In this document: positions 9,083 through 18,040 of the stretch, piece by piece | Layout of the letters: the number at the start of each line of letters is the position of its first letter | How positions within the stretch are numbered: position 1 is the stretch's first letter | Source of the DNA: Firmicutes bacterium UBA4845 | GTDB lineage: Bacteria; Bacillota; Clostridia; Tissierellales; Sedimentibacteraceae | Direction of reading: 5' to 3' | Assembly (NCBI GenBank): GCA_002399975.1 | Contig: DHER01000028.1 | Location: 1-64,000, forward strand | DNA length: 64,000 nt | The notes under the pieces: model-generated | Seen by the model: the letters and a program-made list of their open reading frames with translations, nothing else | Told to the model about the DNA's origin: nothing | Databases searched by the model: none | Translations under genes and position numbers: made by a program

Positions 9083-10087
9083 TTGAACGATATATTATTG
9101 GATGTAAAATGCCTAAAAAAATATTATAAGGTACCTAAAGGAATTCTCCATGCAGTGGACGGAGTAAGTTTCAGTATTGAAAAAGGAAAAACTTTGGGTA
9201 TTGTAGGCGAATCTGGATGTGGAAAGACAACAGTTGGCCGAGCAATTTTGCGCCTTGTTGAACCAACTGACGGAAGCGTTATATTTGATGGCATTGACAT
9301 ACTAAAACTTAATAAAAAAGAAATGCGGAACATGAGAAAAGAAATGCAATTGATTTTTCAAGACCCTTTTTCTTCTCTGAACCCTCGCAAAACAATTGCA
9401 CAAACTATTGAAGAACCTATTATTTTAGCTAATATGATCCCGGATAAAGACAAACGCTTCATGCGTGTAATTGAGTTGATGGAAATAGTTGGTTTAGCAG
9501 AGCGCTTGATTAATACTTATCCTCACGAACTTGACGGCGGACGGCGTCAGCGTATTGGAATCGCCCGGGCTCTTGCGGTGAATCCCAGGTTTATAATTTG
9601 TGATGAACCGGTTTCGGCTTTGGATGTTTCCATTCAGGCACAGATATTGAATCTGATGAAAAAAATTCAGCGCGAAAATGATTTAACCTATATTTTTATA
9701 ACCCATGACCTTTCTGTGGTCAATCATTTCTCAGATGATATAGCTGTTATGTATTTAGGGCGCTTGGTCGAGAAAGCACCGTCAGAGGAGCTTTTTTTAA
9801 ATCCTGTGCACCCTTATACCCAGGCACTTCTTTCCGCTATTCCTGTGCCGAGAATTCACAATCGTCCCAAAAGGATTCTGCTTCGAGGAGAGATTAAGTC
9901 TCCAATCAATCCGGGTTCGGGGTGTCGTTTTGCAAATAGGTGCAATTATGCGGAGCCGGTTTGTTCCCAAGAAGAACCGGTGTTGGGAGAAATAGAACCG
10001 AATCACTTTGTTTCATGTCATTTCTGCCATAATTTTAATAAAGGCAGACAAAACGTACCGCTGCCAAAAGTATGTGCTGAAGGATAA
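9083..10087 (+). CDS. dppF: Peptide ABC transporter ATPase, DppF/OppF type
   Basis: Second ATPase of the importer, 334 residues, with Walker A GESGCGKTT, Walker B FIICDEPV and the C-terminal cysteine region CRFANRCNYAEPVC. The ABC signature reads LDGGRRQR, with Asp where Ser is usual; I recall this variant from other DppF-type subunits, so I do not regard it as loss of function. The start is TTG 9083, placed 5 bases after AAGGAGGAATTG-type Shine-Dalgarno sequence. Two hairpins follow the stop. Confidence 0.94.
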   Translation: MNDILLDVKCLKKYYKVPKGILHAVDGVSFSIEKGKTLGIVGESGCGKTTVGRAILRLVEPTDGSVIFDGIDILKLNKKEMRNMRKEMQLIFQDPFSSLNPRKTIAQTIEEPIILANMIPDKDKRFMRVIELMEIVGLAERLINTYPHELDGGRRQRIGIARALAVNPRFIICDEPVSALDVSIQAQILNLMKKIQRENDLTYIFITHDLSVVNHFSDDIAVMYLGRLVEKAPSEELFLNPVHPYTQALLSAIPVPRIHNRPKRILLRGEIKSPINPGSGCRFANRCNYAEPVCSQEEPVLGEIEPNHFVSCHFCHNFNKGRQNVPLPKVCAEG

Positions 10088-10099
10088 GTTTGTGATCAT

Positions 10100-10151
10100 A
10101 AAGCAAGCCCTAAACAAACAAAATGAAATAATGTTTGGGGTTTGCTTTATT
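10100..10151 (+). terminator. Hairpin terminator after the peptide operon
   Basis: AAGCAAGCCCTAAAC (10101-10115) pairs with GTTTGGGGTTTGCTT (10133-10147) with two G-U type positions, followed by TATTTAT. It is the first of two hairpins between the importer and the efflux system. Confidence 0.6.
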
Positions 10152-10190
10152 TATGACAAGGTAATAAAGGTAATTTTTGACGTATTTATA

Positions 10191-10222
10191 GAAATGCAAT
10201 GAAAATAATTGCATTTCTTTTA
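10191..10222 (+). terminator. Second hairpin with T-run after the peptide operon
   Basis: GAAATGCAAT (10191-10200) and ATTGCATTTC (10208-10217) are perfect complements around a 7-base loop, followed by TTTTAAATTT. It probably acts as a back-up terminator before the efflux operon. Confidence 0.6.
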
Positions 10223-10253
10223 AATTTAAGATAAAATTAAGATTTGTTAAATG

Positions 10254-10265
10254 TTACATATGTAA
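10254..10265. promoter_or_regulatory. 12-base palindrome, possible operator for the efflux operon
   Basis: TTACATATGTAA is a perfect palindrome 60 bases before the adaptor gene, in an AT-rich stretch where the promoter should be. It could be a repressor site, but no regulator gene is adjacent and AT-rich DNA gives such palindromes by chance. Confidence 0.25.
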
Positions 10266-10324
10266 TATTTAATATACAATAACTAAGATTTAGAAATATA
10301 CAAATGTATTAATTTGGAGGAAAA

Positions 10325-11605
10325 ATGAACAACAATAACAAAAAAAGAAATACTAAACTTATTGTACTTTCCGTAGTGGCTGTTTTGATAGTAGCATTAA
10401 TATTGTTTTATTATAACAAGCCGGATTCGTCATCATCATCAGATTATACCAGTGAAATATCAAAAAAAGGGGATATTATAACGTATTACAGTTTTTCCGG
10501 TAATATGAAGTCTAAAGATGAAAAGCAAATTATTGCTGATAAGATAGTTAAGATAAAAGAATTTAATGTTAAAGAGGGAGATATTGTACAAGCAGGAGAT
10601 GTTCTTTATACCGTAGACATTAGTGATATGGATGCAAACCTGGAGCAGGCTGCTGCTGCAGTTGAGCTTGCACAGATCAATTATGACAATGCCAAGGACG
10701 GTATGGCAGATCAGCAGTTGCTTCAGTTGGAAGCTGCAGTATCATCTGCAAAACTGTCATATGACGATGCCGCCAAAAATTTAGATAGAATTCAGGCTGT
10801 TTATGATGAAGGAGGAATATCGGAGCAAAGCTTTGAGCAGGCAAAAACTCAATGTGAATTGGCAAAGCAGCAATATGAAACAGCTGTTTCAAATTATGAT
10901 TTAGCTAAGGATAAACAGATAAATGTAAGCATTGAAACAGCTGAAGCTCAATTGAAACAGGCTCAGGCAGCTTATGAGGCAGTAAAAAAACAGGCTGGTG
11001 ACCCACAGGTTATGGCTACATTCAGCGGTGAGGTGAAAAAAATATATGCCTCCGAAAATGTCAGTACAATGGCGGGATCACCTATTATGGACATTGCAGA
11101 TTACAGTGAGATGAAAGCTGTTGTCAAAGTTGATGAATATGATCTGGGTGCAGTATCTGAAGGAAAGGAAGTAACTGTAAAGGTTGATGCGTTAGATAAA
11201 GAATACAAGGGTGTAATAACTAAAATTTCCAAAGAAGCAACTACAGGTAAAACTGCCGGGGCGTTACAAACATCGTTGAATGAGATATCTTATTATTTGG
11301 CTGATGTAGCTGTAGAAGATGGTTCGGATCTGTATACAGGGATGTCTGTTGAAGTTAAGGTGTTAAATCAAAGTGTAAAGGACACCGTTGTTATTTCCAT
11401 GAAAGCTTTGCAGTTTGACAATACAAACAACCCCTTTGTGTATTGCAAAGACGAAAATGGTGAAATATCACCAAAACAGATTCAAATAGGTATTAATGAC
11501 GGTTTGCAGGTGCAGATTACGGAAGGTATACGGGAAGGTGAAGAAATATTTGTTCCTGCTAATGTTACTCCAGTTATGTCTATGGACATGATGGGCGGTG
11601 AATAA
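10325..11605 (+). CDS. Efflux adaptor (membrane fusion protein), MacA/YknX-like
   Basis: Adaptor subunit of a MacB-type ABC efflux system, 426 residues. One membrane anchor lies at residues 11-30. It is followed by a barrel-sandwich hybrid half (about 75-98, reading FNVKEGDIVQAGDVLY), a long alanine/glutamine-rich coiled coil (about 105-230) and then the second barrel half and beta-barrel domain. TTGGAGGAAAA sits before the ATG. The order adaptor, ATPase, permease matches MacA-MacB and Bacillus YknX-YknY-YknZ; the latter protects against a toxic peptide. The substrate here is unknown. Confidence 0.9.
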   Translation: MNNNNKKRNTKLIVLSVVAVLIVALILFYYNKPDSSSSSDYTSEISKKGDIITYYSFSGNMKSKDEKQIIADKIVKIKEFNVKEGDIVQAGDVLYTVDISDMDANLEQAAAAVELAQINYDNAKDGMADQQLLQLEAAVSSAKLSYDDAAKNLDRIQAVYDEGGISEQSFEQAKTQCELAKQQYETAVSNYDLAKDKQINVSIETAEAQLKQAQAAYEAVKKQAGDPQVMATFSGEVKKIYASENVSTMAGSPIMDIADYSEMKAVVKVDEYDLGAVSEGKEVTVKVDALDKEYKGVITKISKEATTGKTAGALQTSLNEISYYLADVAVEDGSDLYTGMSVEVKVLNQSVKDTVVISMKALQFDNTNNPFVYCKDENGEISPKQIQIGINDGLQVQITEGIREGEEIFVPANVTPVMSMDMMGGE

Positions 11606-11606
11606 C

Positions 11607-12299
11607 ATGAACAAGGAAATACTTTCAATGGAGGATATAGTAAAAGTCTACAGGATGGGTGACGAGGATCAGGTTATTTTGAAGCATATAAATTTTAAGG
11701 TGTACGAAAATGAGTTTGTTTCCATCTTGGGGCCTTCAGGGTCAGGCAAATCGACAATGATGAATATTTTGGGGTGTTTGGATGTTCAAACAAGCGGAAA
11801 ATATACATTGTCAGGACATGATGTAAGCAAACTGAACGAAAAAGAGCTGGCAAGAATCAGAAATAAAGAAATAGGATTTGTGTTTCAATCATTCCAGCTG
11901 CTGCCAAGGCTCAATGCTGTTGAAAATGTTGAGCTGCCGTTAATATACTCGAAAATCCCCAAACATGAAAGAAGAGAAAGAGCTGAGGAAATGCTTTTAA
12001 AGGTTGGTTTGGAAAACAGAATGAATAATTATCCAAATCAACTTTCAGGAGGTCAGCAGCAACGTGTTGCAATAGCAAGAGCTATTGTTACAAGGCCTAC
12101 AATACTGTTGGCGGACGAGCCTACCGGTGCTCTTGACCAACATACCGGCCATCAGGTTATGGAATTATTTAAAACTCTAAATAATGAAGGACGTACTATT
12201 ATTATGATAACCCATGATGAGAAGATTGCTCAAAATGCAGAACGTATAGTAAGAATTCTTGATGGTAATCTCAAGGAAGAGGTGAGAGCAAATGATTAA
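11607..12299 (+). CDS. ABC efflux ATPase, MacB/LolD/YknY type
   Basis: Stand-alone ATPase of the MacB/LolD family, 230 residues. Walker A is GPSGSGKST (42-50), the signature is LSGGQ (146-150), Walker B is ILLADE with catalytic E171, and ITHDEK carries the switch histidine. I use ATG 11607, one base after the adaptor stop. An in-frame GTG at 11598 overlaps the adaptor gene and is the alternative. The gene overlaps the permease gene by 8 bases. Confidence 0.93.
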   Translation: MNKEILSMEDIVKVYRMGDEDQVILKHINFKVYENEFVSILGPSGSGKSTMMNILGCLDVQTSGKYTLSGHDVSKLNEKELARIRNKEIGFVFQSFQLLPRLNAVENVELPLIYSKIPKHERRERAEEMLLKVGLENRMNNYPNQLSGGQQQRVAIARAIVTRPTILLADEPTGALDQHTGHQVMELFKTLNNEGRTIIMITHDEKIAQNAERIVRILDGNLKEEVRAND

Positions 12300-13479
12300 A
12301 GACAGCATTGTAATGTCATGGAAAAACATAATTAACAATAAGCTTAGATCTTTTCTTACTATGCTGGGCATAGTAATAGGTGTCGCTGCGATAATTGCAT
12401 TAATTACCATAGTACAGGGAGTTATAGATGAGGTTGATAAGCAGTTTGACAGTCTGGGAGCAAATACAATGATTGTCCAGGCTCAAGGGACGCCTTTGAA
12501 AAGCGGATTGACAGATGAAGAGATTGAAATGTTAAGCAATATTGACGGCGTGTCCGGTATATCTCCCAGCATATCATTGGACCTTGATATATGGAGAAAT
12601 GGTAAAATATATGAAGGAATTAATATACAAGGGAAAAATGAAGTATTTTTCAGGAAAAACAGTGACTCAATTGCAAGAGGAAGGGGATTAAACATACTTG
12701 ATGTGGAAAACAAGAACAATGTATGTGTAATAACTGATGATTTTGAAAGAGATGTGTTTCCGGGAGAAGATGGATTAGGCAAAAGCATATCTATTAAAGG
12801 GGTAGAATATCTAATAGTTGGAATTTACAAAGAATCAAACAATATAGCGTCTGTGTCAAATATGTTGTCAGACACAACTGTGGGAGTTATGATTCCTTAT
12901 AAAAATATAATGAGTATTTCAGGTTTAAAAAATATTGTTTCAATAGAAATATATACAGAACCAGATGCTGATCAGGAATTTGTTTCCCAAGATGCGAAAC
13001 ATATACTTAATGCTGCATTTAATTATAAGGATGACAGCTATATTTTATTTGAAATGGATAGTTTGTTGGATGTAATGAAGACTACTCAGCAGATGATGAA
13101 GGGAATGCTAGTTGGTATTGCTTCCATATCATTAGTTGTTGGAGGAATAGGTATTATGAATATGATGCTTGTGTCTGTTACGGAAAGGACTACAGAAATT
13201 GGTTTAAGAAAAGCCCTGGGAGCGGAGCCGCAGAGCATACAGCTGCAGTTTATGATAGAGGCAATGTTTTTATCCCTGCTGGGAGGGCTTATCGGAATTG
13301 TTGTAGGGTTTATCATATCATATGTTGCTTCAAATATAATAGGAATAAATTTGAATCTTTCAGCATCGGCTGTTATTTTAGGATTTGGTTTTTCTGCTGC
13401 AATAGGAATAATATTTGGTTCTGCACCTGCCAGGAAGGCAAGTAAGCTTAATCCGATAGACGCCTTGAGGAGTGTTTAA
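12292..13479 (+). CDS. ABC efflux permease, MacB/YknZ type (FtsX-like)
   Basis: Permease of the efflux system, 395 residues. One membrane helix near the N-terminus (about 20-42, LTMLGIVIGVAAIIAL) is followed by a large extracytoplasmic MacB-PCD domain (about 45-265) and three C-terminal helices of the FtsX fold. It includes the conserved TERTTEIGLRKALGA loop. This mechanotransmission topology belongs to exporters that work with an adaptor instead of moving substrate across the membrane themselves. Terminated by a strong hairpin. Confidence 0.93.
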   Translation: MIKDSIVMSWKNIINNKLRSFLTMLGIVIGVAAIIALITIVQGVIDEVDKQFDSLGANTMIVQAQGTPLKSGLTDEEIEMLSNIDGVSGISPSISLDLDIWRNGKIYEGINIQGKNEVFFRKNSDSIARGRGLNILDVENKNNVCVITDDFERDVFPGEDGLGKSISIKGVEYLIVGIYKESNNIASVSNMLSDTTVGVMIPYKNIMSISGLKNIVSIEIYTEPDADQEFVSQDAKHILNAAFNYKDDSYILFEMDSLLDVMKTTQQMMKGMLVGIASISLVVGGIGIMNMMLVSVTERTTEIGLRKALGAEPQSIQLQFMIEAMFLSLLGGLIGIVVGFIISYVASNIIGINLNLSASAVILGFGFSAAIGIIFGSAPARKASKLNPIDALRSV

Positions 13480-13496
13480 AGTTCTATTATAAGATT

Positions 13497-13536
13497 AAAA
13501 AATATTGCTATTGTTTTCAATAGCAATATTTTTTTA
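13497..13536 (+). terminator. Intrinsic terminator after the efflux operon
   Basis: AAATATTGCTATTG pairs perfectly with CAATAGCAATATTT around a TTTT loop and runs into TTTTTTT. One of the clearest terminators in the window. Confidence 0.85.
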
Positions 13537-13582
13537 GTCATTGCATAGAATGGTTTTTAAGGAAAGGTATTTATCTTGTTAT

Positions 13583-13610
13583 TCATAGACTTAAGTATAT
13601 GCGCATAATT
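13583..13610 (+). promoter_or_regulatory. Possible sigma-E type promoter of yqfC-yqfD
   Basis: TTCATAGA, a 14-base spacer and CATAATT resemble the mother-cell sigma-E pattern, and the homologous genes in Bacillus are sigma-E dependent. The match is loose, so this is tentative. Confidence 0.3.
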
Positions 13611-13660
13611 TATTATAAGGCAATATTTTTTGCGCACGGGATAATAAAAAGGAGGCATGT

Positions 13661-13942
13661 ATGAGCAAGTTCAATAACTTTAGAAGCAAGCTTGCCGATG
13701 GTTTGGAAATACCTAATGATGCTCTTTCGGATAATTTTAATTTAAGAATGCATGGGAATAAAAAAGTTATAATAGAGAACCATTTGGGATTAACAATCTA
13801 TGAAAATGATAAGGTAGGTATAAAAACTGTTAAAAACAATATTTTGGTAAAAGGCTCGAAATTTAAAATAGAAGAAATAAATGATTACAAAGTAATTATA
13901 AAAGGAGATATAGATGAAATAATATTCGATAAAAAGGAGTAA
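13661..13942 (+). CDS. yqfC: Sporulation protein YqfC
   Basis: Small YabP/YqfC-family protein of 93 residues. The recognisable core is VIIENHLGLTIYENDKV followed by a repeated beta pattern ending in IIKGDIDEIIF. Family members are made in the mother cell during sporulation; their molecular role is not known. AAAAGGAGG lies before the ATG. yqfD begins 2 bases after the stop, the usual arrangement. Confidence 0.88.
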   Translation: MSKFNNFRSKLADGLEIPNDALSDNFNLRMHGNKKVIIENHLGLTIYENDKVGIKTVKNNILVKGSKFKIEEINDYKVIIKGDIDEIIFDKKE

Positions 13943-13944
13943 CT

Positions 13945-15168
13945 ATGTTTATATTCAAATTAGTATCCTTATTGAGAGGATATGTTATAATTCGCCTAAA
14001 GACAAACAACTGCGAAAAAACTTTGAATTTACTCCGGAAAAACGGTATACGAATGTGGGATGTGGAAAAGAGAGAATCAGATGTAAAACTGAAAATTTCC
14101 TATGAAGATTATGAAAAATATAAACATATTATTGAAAAAGCAAAGATAGAGACTGTCAGTAAAAAGGGTTTAGTTTTTACTCTAAAAAAATTGAAGGTAC
14201 GAAAGGGTTTTGCAGCAGGTCTGTTTATTTTATTGATATGCCTTTATGTCTTGTCATCACTTGTATGGAATGTGGAAGTTGTAGGAGTAAACGACATTAC
14301 TGAAAAAAATGTTATAAAGTTATTGGAACAAAATAATATTACAACCCCTATATCTCATTCAAGTATAAAGCCAAAAAAAATAGAGACAATGCTTTATAAT
14401 AATTTTGACGAATTCAAATTTGTTGAGGTATACGTAGAGGGATCTAATTTAATAATATTTATAAGAGAAAAAAAACCTGAAAAAGCTGAAATAGAAGGCA
14501 GTGAACCATCAAGCATCATTTCAGATAAAAATGCTATAATAACAAAAATAATTGCCAAGAGCGGCCAACCCATGGTAAAGGAAGGAGACGTAGTTTATGA
14601 AGGGCAGACGCTAGTAATGGGAATGGTAAAGAATAAAAATTCAGAGGAATTTATGATGGTTCCTTCAGACGGAATAATATACGGTAAGATTTATCACAAT
14701 TTTGAACTTAAGGAAGAAAAATCAAAGAATATGGAGACATCTACCGATAATAGTAAAAATGTTTATTACTTGCAAATAAATGATGACAGTATTAAAATAA
14801 TAGGTGACAAAAAACCGTTTGAAAATTATAATTATAGGGAGAGTACGATTAAGATCCCTATAATTTCAGATTTATTCCATATTACATTAAAAAAGTGCAC
14901 ATACTATGAACAGGTAATGAAGACGGTTGAAATTGACGAGAATACGGCTAATAACAAGATGAAAGTAAATATGTATGATGATTTGTTAGAAGTTTGCGGC
15001 AAGGATGCTAAAACATTAACATCATCTTTGAATTTCTCCGAGGATGACAGCTTTTATTATCTGAGGGCTCAAATAGAAATTGTTGAGAGTATAGGAGAAA
15101 AGGTAAAACTGTCTTCAATGCCTGAGACTGTCAATGATGAAACTGAGGAAGAGCGAATGGAGGATTAA
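13945..15168 (+). CDS. yqfD: Sporulation protein YqfD
   Basis: Mother-cell sporulation membrane protein of the YqfD family, 407 residues. The N-terminal domain (1-85) is followed by a single membrane helix at about 89-107 and a POTRA-like start reading WNVEVVGVNDIT. A long extracytoplasmic part and a strongly acidic C-terminus complete it. It overlaps phoH by one base (TAATG), so the sporulation pair is joined to a housekeeping operon, as in other Firmicutes. Confidence 0.9.
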   Translation: MFIFKLVSLLRGYVIIRLKTNNCEKTLNLLRKNGIRMWDVEKRESDVKLKISYEDYEKYKHIIEKAKIETVSKKGLVFTLKKLKVRKGFAAGLFILLICLYVLSSLVWNVEVVGVNDITEKNVIKLLEQNNITTPISHSSIKPKKIETMLYNNFDEFKFVEVYVEGSNLIIFIREKKPEKAEIEGSEPSSIISDKNAIITKIIAKSGQPMVKEGDVVYEGQTLVMGMVKNKNSEEFMMVPSDGIIYGKIYHNFELKEEKSKNMETSTDNSKNVYYLQINDDSIKIIGDKKPFENYNYRESTIKIPIISDLFHITLKKCTYYEQVMKTVEIDENTANNKMKVNMYDDLLEVCGKDAKTLTSSLNFSEDDSFYYLRAQIEIVESIGEKVKLSSMPETVNDETEEERMED

Positions 15169-16130
15169 TGGATTTATACGAAGATAATATTTTAATAACA
15201 AATGAAGAAAACTTAATAAAACTTTTAGGCATACATGATAAGAATATTAAAATTATAAAAAACTATTTGAATGTGAATATTCTTACAAGAAACGGAATGA
15301 TTAAAGTAACCGGAGAAAAGTCAAAGGTAGAAGCGGTAGTTAAGATTTTAAAAGACATGATGAATATTATAGAAACCGATGGAGAACTAAGTGATCAAAA
15401 AGTTGTTTACCTGATTGAAGCCAACAAATCAAATTATAACATAGATTATAGTGAAATATTAAAGGAAGTTATTGTTACAACGGCTTCAGGAAGAGTTATA
15501 AAGGCAAAGACAATTGGGCAGAAAAGATATGTTGACATGATTAATACAAGGGACATTACCTTTGGCATAGGCCCTGCCGGAACAGGTAAAACTTACCTTG
15601 CGGTGGCTGCTGCAGTAAATGCCTTCAGAAAGCGGGAAGTGGAGCGTATAGTGCTTACAAGGCCTGCTATTGAAGCAGGAGAGAAACTTGGGTTCCTGCC
15701 GGGAGATCTGCAGGATAAAGTCGATCCGTATTTAAGACCTCTTTATGATGCTCTGTTTGACATAATGGGAGCTGAAAATTATTTAAAAAATGTTGAAAAA
15801 CAGCTTATTGAAGTGGCTCCGTTGGCATATATGAGGGGTCGGACTCTTGACTCCTCCTTTATTATCCTTGATGAGGCACAAAATACTACGAACGAACAGA
15901 TGAAAATGTTTTTGACGCGCCTTGGGTACGGTTCAAAGGCTGTTATAACAGGAGATGTTACTCAAATAGACCTTCCTGAAGGCAAAAAATCAGGGCTTAA
16001 AACAGTTTCAAGAATATTGAAGAACATTGAAGGTATTGGGTTTATGTATTTTAATACGACAGATGTGGTAAGGCATAAATTGGTTCAAGATATAATAAAA
16101 GCATATGAAAAATATGAGGGGAAAAAATGA
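15168..16130 (+). CDS. phoH: PhoH-family ATPase (YbeZ-like)
   Basis: Cytoplasmic PhoH-like ATPase, 320 residues, with an N-terminal KH-like RNA-binding region (about 20-65) and an ATPase domain. Walker A is GPAGTGK at 135-141 and Walker B reads IILDEAQN. It is partnered with the endoribonuclease YbeY encoded immediately downstream, which overlaps it by 4 bases; the two are linked to rRNA processing and RNA quality control. Length and domain order are typical. Confidence 0.94.
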   Translation: MDLYEDNILITNEENLIKLLGIHDKNIKIIKNYLNVNILTRNGMIKVTGEKSKVEAVVKILKDMMNIIETDGELSDQKVVYLIEANKSNYNIDYSEILKEVIVTTASGRVIKAKTIGQKRYVDMINTRDITFGIGPAGTGKTYLAVAAAVNAFRKREVERIVLTRPAIEAGEKLGFLPGDLQDKVDPYLRPLYDALFDIMGAENYLKNVEKQLIEVAPLAYMRGRTLDSSFIILDEAQNTTNEQMKMFLTRLGYGSKAVITGDVTQIDLPEGKKSGLKTVSRILKNIEGIGFMYFNTTDVVRHKLVQDIIKAYEKYEGKK

Positions 16131-16573
16131 TTGATGTATTATTTGATAATAGGCAGAACTTAATGGAGATTAATGAAAATAATATGAAGGCGGTTGAAAG
16201 GGCGGTGGAAACCGTGCTTAAAGCTGAAAAAAAAGAAGGAAATTTTGAAGTAAGTGTTTCCTTTGTAACCAACGAAGAAATTAAGAAACTTAATAAGGAA
16301 TACAGAAATGTAAACAGTGAAACGGATGTTTTGTCCTTTCCTATGGATGATGAGTTTGACGGAAGAATAATACTTGGGGACATTGTCCTTTCAACACAGC
16401 GAATAATAGAACAAGCTGATGATTTTGAACATACATTGGAAAGAGAAATGATTTATCTTACAGTCCACAGCATGCTGCATCTTTTAGGCTACGATCATAT
16501 GGACGCAATGGAAAAGAACAAAATGCGCACAAGAGAAAAAGAAATTATGAAAGAACTTAAAATATTTAAATGA
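16127..16573 (+). CDS. ybeY: Endoribonuclease YbeY
   Basis: Metal-dependent endoribonuclease needed for 16S rRNA 3' end maturation and ribosome quality control. In 148 residues it has the zinc site H114-x3-H118-x5-H124 in HSMLHLLGYDH, and the upstream segment ETDVLSFP is also conserved. It overlaps phoH by ATGA. The gene order phoH-ybeY-x-cdd-era is the standard Firmicute block, except for the gene that follows. Confidence 0.95.
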   Translation: MIDVLFDNRQNLMEINENNMKAVERAVETVLKAEKKEGNFEVSVSFVTNEEIKKLNKEYRNVNSETDVLSFPMDDEFDGRIILGDIVLSTQRIIEQADDFEHTLEREMIYLTVHSMLHLLGYDHMDAMEKNKMRTREKEIMKELKIFK

Positions 16574-16583
16574 GGACGGATTG

Positions 16584-17612
16584 ATGAAAAAAATTATATG
16601 TTTCGGTTTACTTACTGCTGTATTTTTGGTTGTTTCATGCAGTAACCCTGCATCTTTGCTGGATGAAGACGAGACAACAAAATTGGAAGAAGATGCAAAG
16701 GACAATGCCAAAAAAGTTGTTTCACCTTTGGACGGCTTGAAATATTATCCGGATGAATTGTCAAAGAGACCGGTTGCCGTATCCATTGATAATCATCCTG
16801 ATGCAAGGTGGCAATCCGGGCTTAAGGATGCAGAAATAGTATATGAATTTCAGGTGGAGTATCCGTATACCAGATATCTGGCGGTTTATCTGGCTAAAGA
16901 ACCGGAAATGATCGGTCCTGTAAGAAGTGCGAGGCCTTATATAATCTACTATGCAATGGAGAATGATGCCGTATTTGTTCACGTAGGCGGAAGTGAGGAT
17001 GCATTTGCAGAAATAAACAGGCTAGGAGCCGCAGATGTGGATGGCTTGTATTCAGGAGCCATGTGGCGTTACAATGATTCTGGAAAATTTGCGCCGCATA
17101 ATATGTATACAACGTTAAGGTCTATCAGAGATGAAGCAAAAAGGGTTGGTTTCAGAACTGAGGGAACATATGAAAAATACAAATTTAATGAAAAGAATGT
17201 TGCTTTGTCTGAAAATTATACCGTTTCAAAAGCTGAAAAAATAAATATTACATATAATAAAGAAAATACTACAGACTATGTTTACGACGGGAATTCAAAA
17301 CTTTACCTTCGTTTTAAAGACAATGAAGAACATATTGATGAATTGGACAACAATCAGATTAAGGTTAAAAATATAATTGTCCTTGAAGCTCCTAAAAGTG
17401 TTTTGGACGGTGCCGGAAGGCTGTATCTTGATTCAGTAGGAAAAGGAAATGGAATATATTTCACTGAAGGAGAGTCATGTGAAATAACATGGGAAAAGAG
17501 CTCGGAAAAAGCCAGGACTAAATTTTACATAGATGGGTATGAACTTAAATTAAATCCGGGAAACACATGGATTCAAATTGTAGATAGTGTTAGCTGCGTT
17601 TGTTCAGAATAA
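16584..17612 (+). CDS. DUF3048 lipoprotein (YerB-like)
   Basis: Exported lipoprotein of 342 residues with DUF3048. The signal peptide ends in lipobox VVSC with acylated C19. An acidic linker follows, then the domain start LDGLKYYPDELSKRPVAVSIDN, typical of YerB-like proteins. Conserved GPVRSARPY and the C-terminal INPG-like KLNPGNTWIQIV are present. Its function is unknown. It lies where dgkA (undecaprenol kinase) usually sits between ybeY and cdd. I use ATG 16584 with TGAGGACGG upstream, not the TTG at 16581. Confidence 0.85.
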   Translation: MKKIICFGLLTAVFLVVSCSNPASLLDEDETTKLEEDAKDNAKKVVSPLDGLKYYPDELSKRPVAVSIDNHPDARWQSGLKDAEIVYEFQVEYPYTRYLAVYLAKEPEMIGPVRSARPYIIYYAMENDAVFVHVGGSEDAFAEINRLGAADVDGLYSGAMWRYNDSGKFAPHNMYTTLRSIRDEAKRVGFRTEGTYEKYKFNEKNVALSENYTVSKAEKINITYNKENTTDYVYDGNSKLYLRFKDNEEHIDELDNNQIKVKNIIVLEAPKSVLDGAGRLYLDSVGKGNGIYFTEGESCEITWEKSSEKARTKFYIDGYELKLNPGNTWIQIVDSVSCVCSE

Positions 17613-17630
17613 AATTCGAAGGTGGTAATT

Positions 17631-18023
17631 ATGGAGGATAAATTGCTGATAAAAATAGCCATTGGAGCAAGGGAAAAGTCTTACAGCCCATATTCAGGAT
17701 TCAAGGTAGGAGCAGCTTTATATACAAGAAGCGGGAAAGTATTCACAGGCTGCAATATAGAATCTGCTGCGTATAGTCCCACAGTGTGCGCTGAACGAGT
17801 TGCATTTTCAAAATGCATATCGGAAGGTTACAGAGATATTGAGAAAATTGCTGTTATTGGAAGCGAAACAAAGACAACATTCCCTTGTGGGGAATGCAGG
17901 CAGTTTATGATTGAATTCGGCGGGAATATAAAAGTAATTTGTGCAAAAAATATAGATTCATACAAAATATATACTTTGGATGAATTGCTGCCATGTAGCT
18001 TCGGGCCGGATGATTTGATATAA
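17631..18023 (+). CDS. cdd: Cytidine deaminase
   Basis: Zinc enzyme that converts cytidine and deoxycytidine to uridine forms in pyrimidine salvage. The 130-residue protein is the homotetrameric type. The zinc and catalytic residues lie in C53-A-E55 and P85-C86-G-E-C89, and YSPYSGFKVGAAL at 18-30 is the family N-terminus. ATG 17631 is preceded by AAGGTGG at a good distance; an in-frame GTG at 17622 overlaps that site and is less likely. Era follows 17 bases downstream. Confidence 0.95.
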   Translation: MEDKLLIKIAIGAREKSYSPYSGFKVGAALYTRSGKVFTGCNIESAAYSPTVCAERVAFSKCISEGYRDIEKIAVIGSETKTTFPCGECRQFMIEFGGNIKVICAKNIDSYKIYTLDELLPCSFGPDDLI

Positions 18024-18040
18024 CAAAAGAGAGGGAAAAT

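Noticed and set aside
9526..9552. Asp for Ser in the DppF ABC signature (LDGG) as a sign of inactivation
   Set aside because: I recall the same variant from other DppF-type ATPases, and all other motifs are intact.
10008..10202. 64-codon frame over the end of dppF and the following hairpins
   Set aside because: Starts inside dppF in another frame and runs through two terminator hairpins.
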